DNA of 64,000 nucleotides from CBFHMJ01 sp965656875 (GTDB lineage: Bacteria; Pseudomonadota; Gammaproteobacteria; Enterobacterales; Alteromonadaceae): assembly GCA_965656875.1 (NCBI GenBank), contig CBFHMJ010000004.1, positions 40,917 through 104,916 on the forward strand. Reading direction: 5' to 3'. Each line of letters starts with the position of its first letter. Positions within the stretch are counted from its first letter, which is position 1. The notes under the pieces were generated by a model that saw nothing but the letters and a program-made list of their open reading frames with translations, did no database searches and had not been told where the DNA came from. Made by a program: the position numbers and the translations under genes. Positions 8,929 to 16,804 of the stretch are shown one piece after another.

Positions 8929-9438
8929 ATGATAGAGGTAATGTTGATTGTAGAGAAAGTACTTTTTGTGTCTCTTCTGATGTGTGCATTTTTTAATATT
9001 GTCTGGAGAAAAAGAAACAAAACAGAAAGTATTTTAATGTTGGCATTAATCATTAGTGCTGAACTCATTATGTTGATTATTGACCCTTTATTATTAGAAA
9101 TAGTCGATGTGCATTTACAAAACTTTGCCTGGTTTAATACGTTTGCTCTAATTGATATTTTAATCGTGGCAGGAATAGTAAGAATTCATAATATCTATAA
9201 AGTGACGTACAGTTTCGCAACTAAGCATATTTTAATTTCATATCTGACATTAGGATTTATTCAATTAATCACATACCTAGACAATGTTTTTATCAAATCA
9301 GGGGTTATGTTCCAGGTCTATCCATTTGCTGTTGTCACACTGAATTTATCTATCTATTTAATGCTTATTTCAATGGTCTTGATTGACATATTCAAGATAA
9401 AAAAAGCAATGTTAAAGGACGAACATCATGCATATTAG
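8929..9438 (+). CDS. Multi-helix membrane protein of cassette 1
   Basis: 169 residues with four or five predicted membrane helices: residues ~5-24, 34-58, 70-88, 103-120 and 128-152. It aligns along its length with the 170-residue protein of cassette 2. Shared points are DP at ~51-52, QNF-WFN-FA, RIH, SF--K, YL-L-F-Q, TYLD and YPF-V. The conserved WFN and TYLD motifs lie at membrane edges and would be candidate functional sites. No transporter or protease family is recognised. The last 11 bases overlap the next gene. Confidence 0.6.
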   Translation: MIEVMLIVEKVLFVSLLMCAFFNIVWRKRNKTESILMLALIISAELIMLIIDPLLLEIVDVHLQNFAWFNTFALIDILIVAGIVRIHNIYKVTYSFATKHILISYLTLGFIQLITYLDNVFIKSGVMFQVYPFAVVTLNLSIYLMLISMVLIDIFKIKKAMLKDEHHAY

Positions 9439-9769
9439 TATCGTATATCTGTGCATCTGTTTATTATTGATGTGTCTGTTATTTATGACGTTTTATTATT
9501 TAATACGTTCGTTTGGTCGTGATTCTGATTTAGACCATTCATCAGCGTTAGAGCAAGGAGTGGATGAAAACGTTATCTCTCTTTTTGGTTCCTATCCTCC
9601 CGCTTATCAGGTTCAACCTGAGAATCGTGAACTTATCTACCACCGTTTTGTACAGGATTTTATGGATGTCGAAAATGCCCGCGATCTAACGGCTGAACAG
9701 TATATGGAGCAGCAAATGCGGCTTAAACGGGCGGGGCGAATGTTGCTGTCACAAATGAAACTGGAATGA
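9428..9769 (+). CDS. Small membrane-anchored protein of cassette 1
   Basis: 113 residues. A strong N-terminal helix (ISIVYLCICLLLMCLLFMTFYYLI) anchors a cytosolic-looking tail. The tail pattern NVI-L-G-YP, RE-IYHRFVQDFM, then Y--QQ-RL-R-GR is shared with the protein at 10869. The start codon lies inside the end of the preceding gene with an 11-base overlap, exactly the overlap seen in cassette 2. Coupling implies a fixed ratio with the membrane protein. Function unknown. Confidence 0.6.
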   Translation: MHISIVYLCICLLLMCLLFMTFYYLIRSFGRDSDLDHSSALEQGVDENVISLFGSYPPAYQVQPENRELIYHRFVQDFMDVENARDLTAEQYMEQQMRLKRAGRMLLSQMKLE

Positions 9770-9845
9770 CGCTCACACTAAAAATACAAACCTGCACCGG
9801 GTTTATGGTTTGAGTTGGAGAGCACTAAGGATTCAATTAAACTTC

Positions 9846-10133
9846 TAGGGTCTGTTGGCCTTTGAAGGTGAATTTTGCAGCAGTTTGTCGCGTGTTTATA
9901 CAAGGCTTCAGGTTGCGTCGTGTAGTTATTCTACATAAGCAGGCTGAAACGCAGTAGAAACGCGCGACAAGCGCTGTCCATGCCATTATTTAACCAATGA
10001 ATGGATTCGTTTCAATGGCGTTCATGCTACGTTCCACGTCATTGATTTAGATGACTAAACCTGCTGCCGTGCGCCTTGCCTGAACGCCATTGAACTCGAA
10101 CAAAATTTCGCCTGCAAAGGTCAACAGACCCTA
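9846..10133. mobile_element. Palindromic MITE-like element
   Basis: About 288 bases bounded by imperfect terminal inverted repeats: TAGGGTCTGTTGGCCTTTG on the left and the complement TAGGGTCTGTTGACCTTTGC on the right, both ending in TA, as in elements that target TA. Inside lie two further inverted pairs: 9885-9897 with 9958-9970 (12 of 13 pairs) and 10011-10024 with 10081-10094 (TTCAATGGCGTTCA, perfect). It has no coding frame. It sits between the two cassettes. Remnants of the right end occur at 208-246 and 36320-36345. Confidence 0.7.
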
Positions 10134-10165
10134 ACCTTTTATTCACAATTGTGACGGGGTAAGCA

Positions 10166-10357
10166 ATGAAGATTGAATCAGGCGCATTAGCGTATATGCA
10201 GGTAAATGAGCAACCCGAGCGGCCAGTATTGCCACAACAAGTGCAAGACGTCTCGGCCATTCGATTAGCAGAAGATGTAGTCTCGCTTTCTTCTCAGGAA
10301 GGCGTTGTACCATCAGGTCATGGTGGCGGAAAACTTCCACCGCCTCCCATTGGATAA
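10166..10357 (+). CDS. Small peptide precursor-like protein (cassette 2)
   Basis: 63 residues, no cysteine. It shares MKIES-A-AY and LAEDVVSLSS with the 93-residue peptide, and ends in a single unit SGHGGGKLPPPPIG in place of the three GNG units. The fact that front and tail are conserved while repeat number differs supports a leader plus variable repeat. GGGGTAAGCA before the ATG gives a weak ribosome site. The membrane protein gene starts nine bases after the stop. Confidence 0.6.
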   Translation: MKIESGALAYMQVNEQPERPVLPQQVQDVSAIRLAEDVVSLSSQEGVVPSGHGGGKLPPPPIG

Positions 10358-10366
10358 AGGTAAAAC

Positions 10367-10879
10367 ATGCAGGAATTCATCACCTTAACTGACACGATTC
10401 TTTTTTACGCACTGTTTACAGCATTTCTCGTCGCGGGGCTTTGGAAAGCATCTGAACCCAGTGTGATGTACGCTCTGGTGATGGTTTTCCTGGCTGAGTT
10501 TTTTATGTTGGGCGCATTCGATCCGTTTGTCTGGTCGTTAACGGATCGAGAGTGGCAAAATTTTCTCTGGTTTAACGGGTTCGCCGCCATTGAATTAAGC
10601 TGCGCCTGGGCATTGATGCGTTTACATCGGGTGCATCAGGTTGCGTTATCTTTTCCTGCCAAAAGCACCATAATTGGTTACCTGGTGCTGAGCTTCTTAC
10701 AAGTATTTACCTATCTGGATCATGTTTACGCCAAAGTTGGCGTGTTTACCGCACTTTATCCCTTCATTGTGCCCGCGATTAGTAGCAGTATTTCGTTGAT
10801 TTTACTCACGACGGTTAGTAAGGAAATCATTCAACGAATGCCTGGATATCAGCAGTTTATGAGTAAAAATGATGCCTGA
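10367..10879 (+). CDS. Multi-helix membrane protein of cassette 2
   Basis: 170 residues, paralogue of the protein at 8929. Membrane helices at about 9-24, 33-52, 68-86, 101-120 and 128-150. It keeps DP at ~52-53, WQNFLWFNGFA, RLHRVHQV, SFPAK, YLVLSFLQ, FTYLDHVYAKVGV and YPFIVP. Divergence is spread evenly, so both copies appear to be maintained rather than recently duplicated. AAAGGTAAAAC before the ATG is a good ribosome site. Confidence 0.6.
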   Translation: MQEFITLTDTILFYALFTAFLVAGLWKASEPSVMYALVMVFLAEFFMLGAFDPFVWSLTDREWQNFLWFNGFAAIELSCAWALMRLHRVHQVALSFPAKSTIIGYLVLSFLQVFTYLDHVYAKVGVFTALYPFIVPAISSSISLILLTTVSKEIIQRMPGYQQFMSKNDA

Positions 10880-11216
10880 CACTTTGCTTTTTATATGTGT
10901 TTCACTTGCCCTGCTTGCCACTGGCATTGCATTAACCTTCAGCTTAATGAAATTTCCAGACTTTGAGCCAGAAATAACAATCGACCAACCCGAACCACTC
11001 CCGGGCAATGTCATTGAACTCTATGGTTATTATCCGGTGTTTGACGAGATGAATTATGACGACCGGGAAGAGTTATACCACGCCTTTTTAAAGGATTTTA
11101 TGCAAGCTGAACTGAGTAACTGTGACGGCACCGAACACTATACAAACCAACAACAACGACTCAGACGCATTGGCCGACGCTTGATCAGGCTCCGCGAGCC
11201 TGACTGGGAAAAGTGA
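10869..11216 (+). CDS. Small membrane-anchored protein of cassette 2
   Basis: 115 residues, one N-terminal helix (TLLFICVSLALLATGIALTF), acidic linker, then the shared tail NVIELYGYYP, REELYHAFLKDFM, QQQRLRRIGRRLIRL. The ATG overlaps the preceding gene by 11 bases; a second ATG follows directly at 10872. It closes cassette 2. Function unknown. Confidence 0.6.
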   Translation: MMPDTLLFICVSLALLATGIALTFSLMKFPDFEPEITIDQPEPLPGNVIELYGYYPVFDEMNYDDREELYHAFLKDFMQAELSNCDGTEHYTNQQQRLRRIGRRLIRLREPDWEK

Positions 11217-11251
11217 TGGTTATAAAATAAATTGAAATTGGGGTTGTGAAT

Positions 11252-11296
11252 GTACGATATTGGGCGTACACTATTTTTGTACGTTAAATGACGTAC
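11252..11296 (+). promoter_or_regulatory. Tandem GTACG-N8-CGTAC operators
   Basis: Two copies of the same dyad, GTACG-N8-CGTAC, at 11252-11269 and 11279-11296. Their centres are 27 bases apart. They lie directly before the toxin-antitoxin pair. The arms are identical and the spacers differ, which is what a bound operator looks like. Autoregulation by the downstream antitoxin is the simplest reading. Confidence 0.65.
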
Positions 11297-11326
11297 ATTA
11301 TTTAAGGATGTTTAAAGGACTAATTG

Positions 11327-11650
11327 ATGGGATTCAACGATATTAAGCAACGAGTGATTAGCTGCCTGCTTGAAGGCACATACGACCATGAAGTCAGACG
11401 GAATATAGATGTAAAAAATCTCTTTCAGTGTGGTCAACTTAGCGAGCAATTCCTGATGGAATTGATTTTAGCGACCCGAGGCAGTCAATACGACGTTAGC
11501 CCCCATCACAAAGCACCAGAGATCGACGTGCATGTGATGAAACCGGTGAAAAACCGGCTTGAGTGGTACATAAAATTCTATTTTGTGGACCCGGATTTGA
11601 TGTTTATCAGCGTGCATCAAAGTGAACAAAAAAAGTGGAGGTTAGTATGA
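11327..11650 (+). CDS. MqsR-like putative toxin
   Basis: 107 residues from the ATG at 11327 (AAAGGA upstream; a TTG three bases earlier is in frame). The C-terminal half, YDVSPHHKAP then DVHVMKP then WYIKFYFVDPDLMFISVHQ, has the order of strands seen in MqsR/RelE-fold mRNA interferases (a His/Tyr loop, then DV-P, then two long strands ending in ISVH). No signal peptide. The stop overlaps the next ATG (ATGA). Genes in this order with a zinc-ribbon partner fit a type II toxin-antitoxin pair. RNase activity is inferred, not shown. Confidence 0.55.
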   Translation: MGFNDIKQRVISCLLEGTYDHEVRRNIDVKNLFQCGQLSEQFLMELILATRGSQYDVSPHHKAPEIDVHVMKPVKNRLEWYIKFYFVDPDLMFISVHQSEQKKWRLV

Positions 11651-12246
11651 AAATTGTGAAGGAAGGCGATACCAGACAGGTTGTATGTCCTGATTGTGGC
11701 TTATCACATGCAACATACCTTCTACGCGATATTGATTTCAGTGACCAGTCCGGCACCGTAAAACACGTACTGGCGGCTGTGTGTGATAGTTGTGATCAAG
11801 TCGTGAGTATTCCAAAGCAATCAACCGCAAAGGTGAGAGCGGAGTACAACAAGATAAAAAAGCCGATTGATGTCAGAGTACCGGCTCATTTCCTGGATAT
11901 TTTGAATCTGGCATCACAAAAGATCGATCCGGATTTACCCGAGAGCTTTAGCAAGCCGTTGGTACTGTACTACTTACATGCGTTGAGCAGCGGACGTTTT
12001 TGTACACGAAACCTGAATCAGTTACTCAACACTGACATTGCCAGCGCAAAAGCCTCAAAACGGATTTCGTTAAAGCTCAATCCTAAAAGCCTGGCCGATA
12101 TTGAACATTTGATGACATCACAAGGATTGCGCAGCAATACCGACGTTTTTAAAACCGTGATTCTGAAAATTAACGAAGATATTGTTCAGCAAGATAACCC
12201 GAAGTATCTCCCGGAATTGCAAAATCTGGCAGCCGCTTTTGGTTAA
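11647..12246 (+). CDS. MqsA-like zinc-ribbon antitoxin/regulator
   Basis: 199 residues from the ATG at 11647, which has GGAGG five bases upstream; a GTG at 11635 is in frame but badly placed. The N terminus has two cysteine pairs, CPDC and CDSC about 32 residues apart, a YgiT/MqsA-type zinc ribbon. The C-terminal ~50 residues (RISLKLNPKSLADIEHLM, NTDVFKTVILKINEDI) look like a ribbon-helix-helix DNA-binding unit in place of the XRE domain of classical MqsA. It probably neutralises the upstream protein and binds the GTACG dyads. Confidence 0.55.
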   Translation: MKIVKEGDTRQVVCPDCGLSHATYLLRDIDFSDQSGTVKHVLAAVCDSCDQVVSIPKQSTAKVRAEYNKIKKPIDVRVPAHFLDILNLASQKIDPDLPESFSKPLVLYYLHALSSGRFCTRNLNQLLNTDIASAKASKRISLKLNPKSLADIEHLMTSQGLRSNTDVFKTVILKINEDIVQQDNPKYLPELQNLAAAFG

Positions 12247-12256
12247 AACACCTCTC

Positions 12257-12290
12257 AATACCCCGACGTTCGAGTCGGGGTATTACTTTT
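12257..12290 (+). terminator. Rho-independent terminator
   Basis: AATACCCCGAC pairs perfectly with GTCGGGGTATT across a six-base loop, followed by ACTTTT. It closes the toxin-antitoxin operon and isolates it from the Cas10/RAMP operon. Confidence 0.85.
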
Positions 12291-12638
12291 CAAGCCTGCT
12301 TTTTGTATACGCAGCACTGTCACATCCAATGTTAAATGCATAATTCCTGATGTTCGATTGACTTCCAGTCTAAAACTACCTTCAACAGTCAGCTATTTCT
12401 GGCAGCAACTGACGTAACTATTAACCTCAATATTAGCGCGAACATCCTGATTTTATTCTCTTATTCGCCTTTTTAATCCTTGTCTCTGTTTTTCATAAAA
12501 TACCTGTTTCAGATCCTAAATTTTTCTGTTAACGTGCCACTCCGTTCCTGTTTTACTGTGTTATTGCGGTTGGAATTCGAGCATTTGAATCATTACACGT
12601 TGCACCAATACACGTAGCGTTAATACAAGGAGTCATGT
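12291..12638 (+). other. Promoter region of the Cas10/RAMP operon
   Basis: About 350 AT-rich bases without a coding frame. I looked for CRISPR-like direct repeats and found none. The promoter of the large operon must lie here; no clear operator is visible. A strong AAGGAG ribosome site at 12626-12631 precedes the GTG at 12639. Confidence 0.5.
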
Positions 12639-14516
12639 GTGTTTTACTACTGGGCGTTTGAGGCGCATTCCATTCAATCCTGGCTATTTGCTGGCGGTAA
12701 ACTACGAGACACCGTTGCAGCGAGCCACTTTCTCGATCAACTCTCCGATGATTTGTTTAACCGTTTCACTCATCAATTTATCAATCACTATCGAGACCAA
12801 TTCACTGACACGTTTTTTGAAACGCTGTTTTCTGAAGGAAATACCATTGCTAAAGGCGGTGGCAAACGGATGTTTTATGTAGAAACGTCCGAAACAAACG
12901 TGCATGACATGTTGCTTCAACTGGCCCAGAGCTGGAGTTTACTGGTTAATCAGTTAGCGCCGGATTTAACTTTTGGTGTGGTAGTTGATCAGGATGCTTC
13001 GTTTCAAATCGCGAAAGAAAAGGCAGAAGCTCAGCTAAAAATCGTTCGTCGTAATCCTCCAGCCCCCGCTATCAACGAAAACCCCTTTATTCGCCGCGCA
13101 CCACGCACCGGACAAGCGGCCACGCAGTATATGCGTGGCTCAGCGGTTGTTGATATGCGTGAAAACGAAGGTGCGGAATGGGTTGATACCGACATTAGCC
13201 GTAAACGCATATTCGGGCGGTTAATTAAAGAAGGCCAGGAAACATCGTCGGTTACACCATTAACCGACAAGTTCTTATCAAAAAAACGCCTTGAAGATGA
13301 TGTTGAATGGTTATGGCCTGATAGCACGAATGCCAATGATGAAGACGGCACGGTGCCTTTTCCGTTTGCAAATAATGATAACTGGATTGGTGTGATTCAC
13401 ATTGATGGCAATCGGATGGGGAAAAAGTTTCAGGTTCTTGAAAAGCATCCGAACGCGTTGGCGGCATTCTCGTTGTTGGTCACAGAGCTGACAAAACAAG
13501 CCGCACAACACGCTATTGAAGAAGTCATCATTAAGGCAGCCAGCGCTGTAAAAAATGAGCCACAAAAGAAAATCTTACCCGCTCGGCCCCTGGTGCTGGG
13601 TGGTGATGATGTGACGATCCTAGTTCGGGCTGATTTGGCCTTTGACTTTGTGACAACCTTTATCCGTAAATTTGAGCAAGAGAGTCGGGAAGCGCTGAAC
13701 AAGCCAATGTACGACGTTCTGGAAACCGACTGCTTAACAGCCAGTGCAGGCATCTGTTTTATCCGTGGTAATCAACCGTTCATCATGGGTTATGAATTGG
13801 CGGAAGACTTGACGACACAGGCGAAAAATCACGCTGCTGAGTTGTGTCAACTAGAAAAAGAAAACAAAGAAAACAAAGAAAACAAAGAAAACAAAGAAAA
13901 CAAAGAAAACAAAGAAAACAAAGAAGACAAAGAAGACAAAGAAATAACCTATGTGCCCGGTTGTCTGGCATTTCATCGGGTAACGTCAGGCATCGCCGCC
14001 GATGCAAAGCAGGCGATGAAAGAAAAATCTTGTTATCACGGCGCTGACCACTGGCAACACAGCCTGGGCGTCTATCAGGTCAGCACCAGTCATCCTCTCA
14101 CCCCGAAAGGATTACCACGCTGGGAGCAATTAACCACCTGCGTACAAGTGATTAATCAACTGTCTCGTCATGGGTTAAGCAGCGGTAAAGTATTGCAATT
14201 GCTCGGTTATTTGATGACCGACTTACCACAGGCCCGCATTGCCTGGCAGCGTATCGAGCAACGTTTAACAAAGCAACGGCTTGATACGCTAACGGATGCA
14301 TTAAATGATTTGATACGTAGCTTTTTCATTGTTGAATCACCAGACATGATTATCAAACCTTCTGCTGGCGAGTTTATTTTTTCACGGCAATTTGACTTGA
14401 AAAACGAGCAAACCACTCAGATTTCTCCGCTTCATGATATTTGCACCTTACTTCGGTTTGATGCTGCAACGACATTAGAAACCCGTCAGGCTCAGGGAGG
14501 AAACCGCCATGCATGA
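12639..14516 (+). CDS. Cas10-like GGDD protein of a type III-like module
   Basis: 625 residues. GTG start chosen for the AAGGAG seven bases upstream; the frame begins VFYYWAFEAHSIQSWLFAGGKLRD, the usual opening of Cas10/Cmr2 proteins. The palm domain contains IHIDGNRMGKKF (~255) and an intact GGDD at residues 321-324, the metal-binding site that in type III Cas10 proteins makes cyclic oligoadenylates. No N-terminal HD nuclease motif is present. A low-complexity KEN/KED linker interrupts ~407-433, and a helical C-terminal domain follows. First gene of a nine-gene operon with RAMP proteins. Activation by target RNA and nucleotide synthesis are inferred from the family. Confidence 0.85.
   Translation: MFYYWAFEAHSIQSWLFAGGKLRDTVAASHFLDQLSDDLFNRFTHQFINHYRDQFTDTFFETLFSEGNTIAKGGGKRMFYVETSETNVHDMLLQLAQSWSLLVNQLAPDLTFGVVVDQDASFQIAKEKAEAQLKIVRRNPPAPAINENPFIRRAPRTGQAATQYMRGSAVVDMRENEGAEWVDTDISRKRIFGRLIKEGQETSSVTPLTDKFLSKKRLEDDVEWLWPDSTNANDEDGTVPFPFANNDNWIGVIHIDGNRMGKKFQVLEKHPNALAAFSLLVTELTKQAAQHAIEEVIIKAASAVKNEPQKKILPARPLVLGGDDVTILVRADLAFDFVTTFIRKFEQESREALNKPMYDVLETDCLTASAGICFIRGNQPFIMGYELAEDLTTQAKNHAAELCQLEKENKENKENKENKENKENKENKEDKEDKEITYVPGCLAFHRVTSGIAADAKQAMKEKSCYHGADHWQHSLGVYQVSTSHPLTPKGLPRWEQLTTCVQVINQLSRHGLSSGKVLQLLGYLMTDLPQARIAWQRIEQRLTKQRLDTLTDALNDLIRSFFIVESPDMIIKPSAGEFIFSRQFDLKNEQTTQISPLHDICTLLRFDAATTLETRQAQGGNRHA
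13857..13937 (+). repeat. Nine-base coding microsatellite (KEN/KED)
   Basis: Seven units of AAAGAAAAC followed by two of AAAGAAGAC, in frame inside the Cas10-like gene. Because the unit is a multiple of three, slippage changes the length of a charged linker without breaking the frame. Confidence 0.9.
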
Positions 14517-15216
14517 TCACGCACTAACGATTGATTTTCATCATTTTTGGTCAGCCGGTTCCGGTAATGCGGTTACTCAGGCTGTCTCCAGCCATCAGGC
14601 CAGTGCGATTGAAACGGATGCATTCAATTTACCGACCTTACCCGGACGAGCCGTAAAAGGATTGCTGCGTGATGCCGTCAGAATGGCTGATGAACTGGGT
14701 TGGTATCAACAGCCTGATTTTGCAGCGGTTGCGGCCATCATGAACAGCATTCCTGATCACGACATCACACTGACTGAATTGCTTTTCGGGGCGGAAACTG
14801 TCATCGACCAAACCCCACGAGAATATGTCTTTGGTGGGTTGGTGCATGTCAGTAGCGGCTTGTTACCTGAACCGCTACGAAAAGCACTTAAAGACAGCAA
14901 TAACACACCTTACGCCGCAATGTTACATCAGGAAATTCAAAGCACCCGGATTGATGAACAAACCGGCGCGGCTAAATTGGGCAGTTTACGCAGTAAAGTT
15001 GTCACTATTCCTCTGATCCTGTATGCCGAACTGAACCTGATAATGCCGCAACACGGTTTCCGTAATATCCAGGAAGTTCAGGATCAGTTACTGCCTCATG
15101 CCGCCATGATAATCGCCCACGCACTGCCATTAATTGAACAGGCCGGTGCCGATAAAAATCGTGGTTTTGGTCAGGTGACATTTCAATTGACATCCCAGGG
15201 AGGCAGTGATGACTAA
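14509..15216 (+). CDS. Csm3/Cmr4-like RAMP protein
   Basis: 235 residues, one RAMP (ferredoxin-like RNA-binding) domain. The early strand and helix segment NLPTLPGRAVKGLLRDAVR and the late glycine-rich loop ADKNRGFGQVTF are RAMP marks; the middle TRIDEQTGAAKLGSLRSK matches the Csm3-type insertion. By family it would be a backbone subunit gripping guide or target RNA. Starts within the last codons of the Cas10-like gene (8-base overlap) with CAGGGAGG upstream. Confidence 0.8.
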   Translation: MHDHALTIDFHHFWSAGSGNAVTQAVSSHQASAIETDAFNLPTLPGRAVKGLLRDAVRMADELGWYQQPDFAAVAAIMNSIPDHDITLTELLFGAETVIDQTPREYVFGGLVHVSSGLLPEPLRKALKDSNNTPYAAMLHQEIQSTRIDEQTGAAKLGSLRSKVVTIPLILYAELNLIMPQHGFRNIQEVQDQLLPHAAMIIAHALPLIEQAGADKNRGFGQVTFQLTSQGGSDD

Positions 15217-16804
15217 ACGCTTACATTACACACTGACATTGATTGATGATGTGATCGTCAGTGCCAACAATGCCACCGTCGGCGGCTACAAAACAGAACA
15301 CTATATTCGGGGTTATCTGATGCTGGGTATCACAGCCAGCAAACTCTATCAGTCGTTGGGCGCAATGGCCGGAACGGTTTTTCACGCTGGAAAAGTCCGG
15401 TTTACCAATGCGCTGCCTCAGTCTGACACGAAGATCACACTGCCTACGCCCGGGCATCTTCAAAGAGATAAAGATGACAAGAAAAACTTATATGACATGT
15501 TTTATGAAGAGGCTCGTGAAAAAGACGAAAAAGACGAAAAAGACAAAAACCTCAAAAGCATTAAAAAACCATTTATCACCTTTATCGATGACTCAGTTAA
15601 CAACAAGATAGAACTATTCAATCCCAGTACCAGCCAACAACTAAAAACCGCGATTGATCCTGAAACCCGTACCGCCGATAAAGGCCGACTGTTTAGCTAT
15701 GAAGCATTACAAGCCGGACAGTGTTTTCGCGGTTCGATTGATATTGATGACGACGTGTTGGCCCACCAGCCCGATTTGATTGAGCAATTAAAATCCGCGT
15801 TGTCAGGCACCTTGCGTCTTGGGCGTTCACGTTCCGCCCAATATGGCCGGGTACACTGTGAGTTTGACGAAGCAACGAATACATTAAATGGCACTGTCAA
15901 CGATGACTCCATCACACTACTGGCGCTGAGCGATTTGGTGTTGCTGAATTCGCTGGGCAGACCAACAACATCGCCCTCATTAAAAGAACTCGGTATTCAC
16001 TACCCGGGAGACGATGTTCAACTGGAATCAAAAAAGAGTGCCATCAGTCACGGGCAGTACAGCCCCTGGAATGGTGTGCGACGCCGTTTTGATCGGGCCA
16101 GAACCGTGATTAAACAAGGCTCTGTGTTGAGCTGGCCCATACCGGCGGGAGTGAAATCATCTGATTTGAACAATTTGCTGCAACAGGTGCTGGATCAAGG
16201 TGTTGGGCTGTATCGTGAAAGCGGTCATGGTCAACTATGTCTGATGCCAGACTGCCTGATCGATAAAGATCAATATCCGTTATTCACTGGCGATGATGGT
16301 GATGATAAAAGTGATTTATTGACGCCAGAACAAGCACTGGAAAAACTGGCCGCTACCGGGCCATTCGGCCAGTGGTTAATTGCTCGACGCGACGATGCGC
16401 TGGGCAAAGACACAAACAGTAAGGCAACTGAGCAACTGGTGAAAGATATCGTCTCTCTTTACGCTAAGGGACACCGCTATCTTGGCAACAACTGGCAAGC
16501 CGTTAGTCAGTCATTTGGCCCCGGCAAGTCTCAGTGGGGCAGAATTATGGACATTGGCCGAGGTCACACGCAGGACACCACCATAGAATCCATCATCAAC
16601 AACAACGATCCGGCCTGGAACGGATTAGTTGACCCTGAAAACAATACAGAAAAAACCTTTGGCGAAGCCGTTACCGTATTACTGAAAGAAGGCAACGATG
16701 CCGTACTTCGCCAGGCCGCGAGACAACTGGCGGCGATGGCTGATCAGTTACAACACTATGACAAAGCGACGTATAACCGCGTATTACAGGGAGGTCAGCG
16801 ATGA
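15209..16804 (+). CDS. Csx10-like RAMP protein
   Basis: 531 residues from the ATG at 15209 (CAGGGAGG five bases upstream; an in-frame GTG at 15206 is too close). The opening YTLTLIDDVIVSANNATVGGYKTEHYIRG, then RTADKGRLFSYEALQAGQCFRGSI and the loop LRLGRSRSAQYGRV follow the Csx10 family of type III-D systems. A short EKD repeat links two parts near residue 105. The C-terminal ~200 residues have a second possible RAMP-like half (FDRARTVIKQGSVLSWPI, GVGLYRESGHGQ). Family role: capping or 5'-handle subunit of a type III complex. Overlaps the genes on both sides. Confidence 0.75.
   Translation: MTKRLHYTLTLIDDVIVSANNATVGGYKTEHYIRGYLMLGITASKLYQSLGAMAGTVFHAGKVRFTNALPQSDTKITLPTPGHLQRDKDDKKNLYDMFYEEAREKDEKDEKDKNLKSIKKPFITFIDDSVNNKIELFNPSTSQQLKTAIDPETRTADKGRLFSYEALQAGQCFRGSIDIDDDVLAHQPDLIEQLKSALSGTLRLGRSRSAQYGRVHCEFDEATNTLNGTVNDDSITLLALSDLVLLNSLGRPTTSPSLKELGIHYPGDDVQLESKKSAISHGQYSPWNGVRRRFDRARTVIKQGSVLSWPIPAGVKSSDLNNLLQQVLDQGVGLYRESGHGQLCLMPDCLIDKDQYPLFTGDDGDDKSDLLTPEQALEKLAATGPFGQWLIARRDDALGKDTNSKATEQLVKDIVSLYAKGHRYLGNNWQAVSQSFGPGKSQWGRIMDIGRGHTQDTTIESIINNNDPAWNGLVDPENNTEKTFGEAVTVLLKEGNDAVLRQAARQLAAMADQLQHYDKATYNRVLQGGQR
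15518..15544 (+). repeat. Nine-base coding repeat (EKD)
   Basis: Three units of GAAAAAGAC in frame within the Csx10-like gene, the same type of charged, nine-base repeat as in the Cas10-like gene. Confidence 0.85.

Noticed and set aside
8636..10357. Small peptides as FlgM-like anti-sigma factors
   Set aside because: The MKI start and V-LS run recall FlgM, but the sigma-binding helices are absent and the tail is Gly/Pro repeats.
12637..12882. 81-codon frame starting two bases before the Cas10-like gene
   Set aside because: It is a shifted frame over the conserved Cas10 N terminus and has no protein-like features.
13783..14007. Minus-strand frame rich in Phe-Leu-Cys
   Set aside because: It is the antisense reading of the KEN microsatellite.
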